Source: Reyranella soli (GTDB lineage: Bacteria; Pseudomonadota; Alphaproteobacteria; Reyranellales; Reyranellaceae). From it: a stretch of 64,000 nt of DNA. The notes under the pieces are model-generated. The model made no database searches. It had not been told where the DNA came from and saw only the letters and a program-made list of their open reading frames with translations. Positions 62,593-64,000 of the stretch are shown one piece after another. Every line of letters begins with the position of its first letter. Position 1 is the first letter of the stretch. The translations under genes and the position numbers were made by a program. The stretch lies in contig NZ_BKAJ01000032.1 of assembly GCF_007992495.1 (NCBI RefSeq), positions 157,631-221,630 of the forward strand, given 5' to 3'.

Positions 62593-63980
62593 TGTCGATC
62601 CTGACTATTGCGGAGGCCGCCAAGCTGATTGCGGCGAAGAAGCTGTCGCCGGTAGAGCTGGCCAAGACCCATCTCGACCGCATCGGCCGCCTCGATCCGC
62701 AGCTCAATGCATTCCTGATGGTGACGGCGGAGCGGGCGCTGGCCGACGCCAAGTCGGCGGAAGCTCGGCAGATGTCTGGGTCGCTGCACGGCAAGCTCGA
62801 CGGCATTCCGATCGCGCACAAGGACATCTACAACACTGCAGGCATCCGCACGACGGCGCATTCCAAGCTCCTGAAGGACAACGTGCCGACGCGCGACGCA
62901 CGCACCGTCGCCAAGTGGGTGGAGGCGGGCACCGTGATGCTGGGCAAGCTTTCCACGCACGAGTTCGCCTTCGGCGGACCGTCGTTCGACCTGCCTTGGC
63001 CGCCGGCGCGCAATCCCTGGAACCGTGAGCATTTCACCGCGGGCTCGTCCTCGGGCACCGGAGCGGCGGTCGCGGCTGGACTCATCATGGGCGGCACGGG
63101 GTCGGACACCGGCGGTTCGATCCGCGGCCCGGCGGCGCTCTGCGGCATCGCCGGCATCAAGCCGACCTATGGTTTGTGCAGCCGCGTCGGCATCCTGCCG
63201 CTCGCCTATTCGCTCGACCATGCCGGGCCGATGGCCTGGACGGCAGAGGACTGCGCGCTGCTGCTGCAGGGCATGGCCGGCCATGATGCCGAGGACCCAG
63301 CCAGCGCCGACCGCCCCGTGCCGGACTTCACTGCCGAGTTGGGCAAGGGCGCCAAGGGGCTGCGCATCGGCGTGGTCCGGCACTTCTTCGAGACCGACAA
63401 TCGCGCGTCGGATGCCACGCGCGCCGGCATCGACGGGGCCTTGGATTTCTTCCGCAAGGAAGGGGCCGAGGTCCGCGACATCACTCTGTCGCCCATGGTC
63501 GAGTACTTCGCGGTCGGCTGGCTGATCATGATCACAGAAGCCTTCGCCCTGCACGGTCCCTGGCTGCGCGAGCGCTTCAACGACTACAGCGAGATGCTGC
63601 GCGATCGCGTGGCTCTTGCTGCGATGCTGACCGGGCCTGATATCGTCCAGGCGACGCGCCGCCGGCGCGTGCTGTGCCGCGAGATGGCCGAGGCGATGGC
63701 CGACCTCGACGTCATCGTCATGGCGTCGGCGCCCGCCGAGGCGCCGCGTATCGACAACGTGCCCAAGTGGTCGGGCATCGAGAAGCCGTCCTTCACCATG
63801 CCGTGCAACGTCACCGGCTTTCCGGCCATCAGCATCTGCACCGGCTTCGGCGAGGGCGGCCTGCCGGTGTCCATGCAGCTCGCCGGCAAGCCGTTCACCG
63901 AGCCGACGCTGTTCCGGGCTGCCCACGCCTACGAGACGGCGATGCCGTGGCGAGCGAAGCGGCCGGCGATGGCGTCATGA
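62592..63980 (+). CDS. Amidase (amidase signature family, AtzE/GatA-like)
   Basis: A 462-residue serine hydrolase. The Ser-cisSer-Lys triad is visible: Lys in DGIPIAHKDIYNTAG, cis-Ser in HFTAGSSSGTGAAVAAGL and the nucleophile in GTGSDTGGSIRGPAALCG. The C-terminal NVTGFPAISICTGFGEGGLP is usual. The AtzG-like partner and the length suggest an AtzE-type amide hydrolase, e.g. for a biuret-like or carboxamide compound, rather than the tRNA amidotransferase GatA. It ends 20 bases before the window edge. Confidence 0.92.
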   Translation: MSILTIAEAAKLIAAKKLSPVELAKTHLDRIGRLDPQLNAFLMVTAERALADAKSAEARQMSGSLHGKLDGIPIAHKDIYNTAGIRTTAHSKLLKDNVPTRDARTVAKWVEAGTVMLGKLSTHEFAFGGPSFDLPWPPARNPWNREHFTAGSSSGTGAAVAAGLIMGGTGSDTGGSIRGPAALCGIAGIKPTYGLCSRVGILPLAYSLDHAGPMAWTAEDCALLLQGMAGHDAEDPASADRPVPDFTAELGKGAKGLRIGVVRHFFETDNRASDATRAGIDGALDFFRKEGAEVRDITLSPMVEYFAVGWLIMITEAFALHGPWLRERFNDYSEMLRDRVALAAMLTGPDIVQATRRRRVLCREMAEAMADLDVIVMASAPAEAPRIDNVPKWSGIEKPSFTMPCNVTGFPAISICTGFGEGGLPVSMQLAGKPFTEPTLFRAAHAYETAMPWRAKRPAMAS

Positions 63981-63983
63981 TGG

Positions 63984-64000
63984 GCTGGGGGCGCGCCACT
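63984..64000. repeat. Start of another GCTGGGGGCGCGC-class palindrome
   Basis: GCTGGGGGCGCGCCACT is identical over 17 bases to the arm of the element at 40041-40025 (read on the minus strand). The rest lies outside the window. Confidence 0.7.

Overview
The window is GC-rich, densely coded bacterial chromosome and almost certainly alphaproteobacterial. The best evidence is the block gltA / gltX / comEC / lexA / moeA / moaC / trpC / trpD (12.6-23.5 kb), a gene order known from alphaproteobacteria, together with a GTTC-N7-GTTC SOS box in front of lexA, the alphaproteobacterial form of that operator. The many CoA-transferases, Bug/TctC-type and Tat-exported binding proteins, and amidohydrolases suit a soil or freshwater generalist; a Reyranella-like or other Rhodospirillales-related organism is a guess. 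No rRNA, tRNA, CRISPR array, transposase or integrase was found.

Layout. 0-3.6 kb: an acyl-carrier-protein / fatty acyl-AMP ligase / alpha-beta-hydrolase cassette lying between two copies of a roughly 115-bp sequence (67 bp of it identical). 3.6-12.3 kb: a catabolic operon on the minus strand (NitT/TauT-type ABC importer, FAD oxidoreductase, CoA-transferase, enoyl-CoA hydratase, ferredoxin) divergent from a LysR regulator and an amidohydrolase. 12.3-23.5 kb: the conserved housekeeping block, interrupted by an EamA exporter. 23.6-27.2 kb: a metal-binding HMA protein and a marR-emrA-emrB efflux operon. 27.2-33.1 kb: glycogen and sugar-phosphate genes (pgm, glgP, zwf). 33.2-33.9 kb: a yybP-ykoY manganese riboswitch in front of a UPF0016/GDT1 family exporter. 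34-45 kb: a decayed SorC-type regulator, a binding protein overlapping a MetE-like gene, several small secreted proteins, a CoA-transferase, a PEP-mutase-family enzyme, two TctC-like binding proteins and a Bax-inhibitor-1 protein.

45.1-49.2 kb: the most interesting region. It is a visibly more AT-rich, tightly packed four-gene minus-strand operon: DUF488 protein, unknown 273-residue protein, dGTPase-like HD phosphohydrolase, Pol-beta-fold nucleotidyltransferase. It has the look of a defence or genome-conflict island and is my main candidate for an undescribed system.

49.3-54.7 kb: a sugar-type ABC importer (binding protein and two permeases, no ATPase) whose 3' end has been duplicated around a cytochrome b561 / catalase-related peroxidase cassette. 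54.8-64 kb: acyl-CoA synthetase, LigB-type dioxygenase, D-aminoacylase-type amidohydrolase, quinone-oxidoreductase-like and 3-hydroxyisobutyrate-dehydrogenase-like enzymes, an enolase-superfamily enzyme, and an AtzG-like / amidase pair.

Two themes cross the window. First, two accessory cassettes (0-3.6 and 49.8-51.5 kb) share one architecture: an intact gene, then the cassette, then a duplicate of that gene's 3' end. Second, at least eight intergenic gaps, and the right edge of the window, contain long near-perfect palindromes belonging to a few sequence classes, some nested and some abutting start codons.
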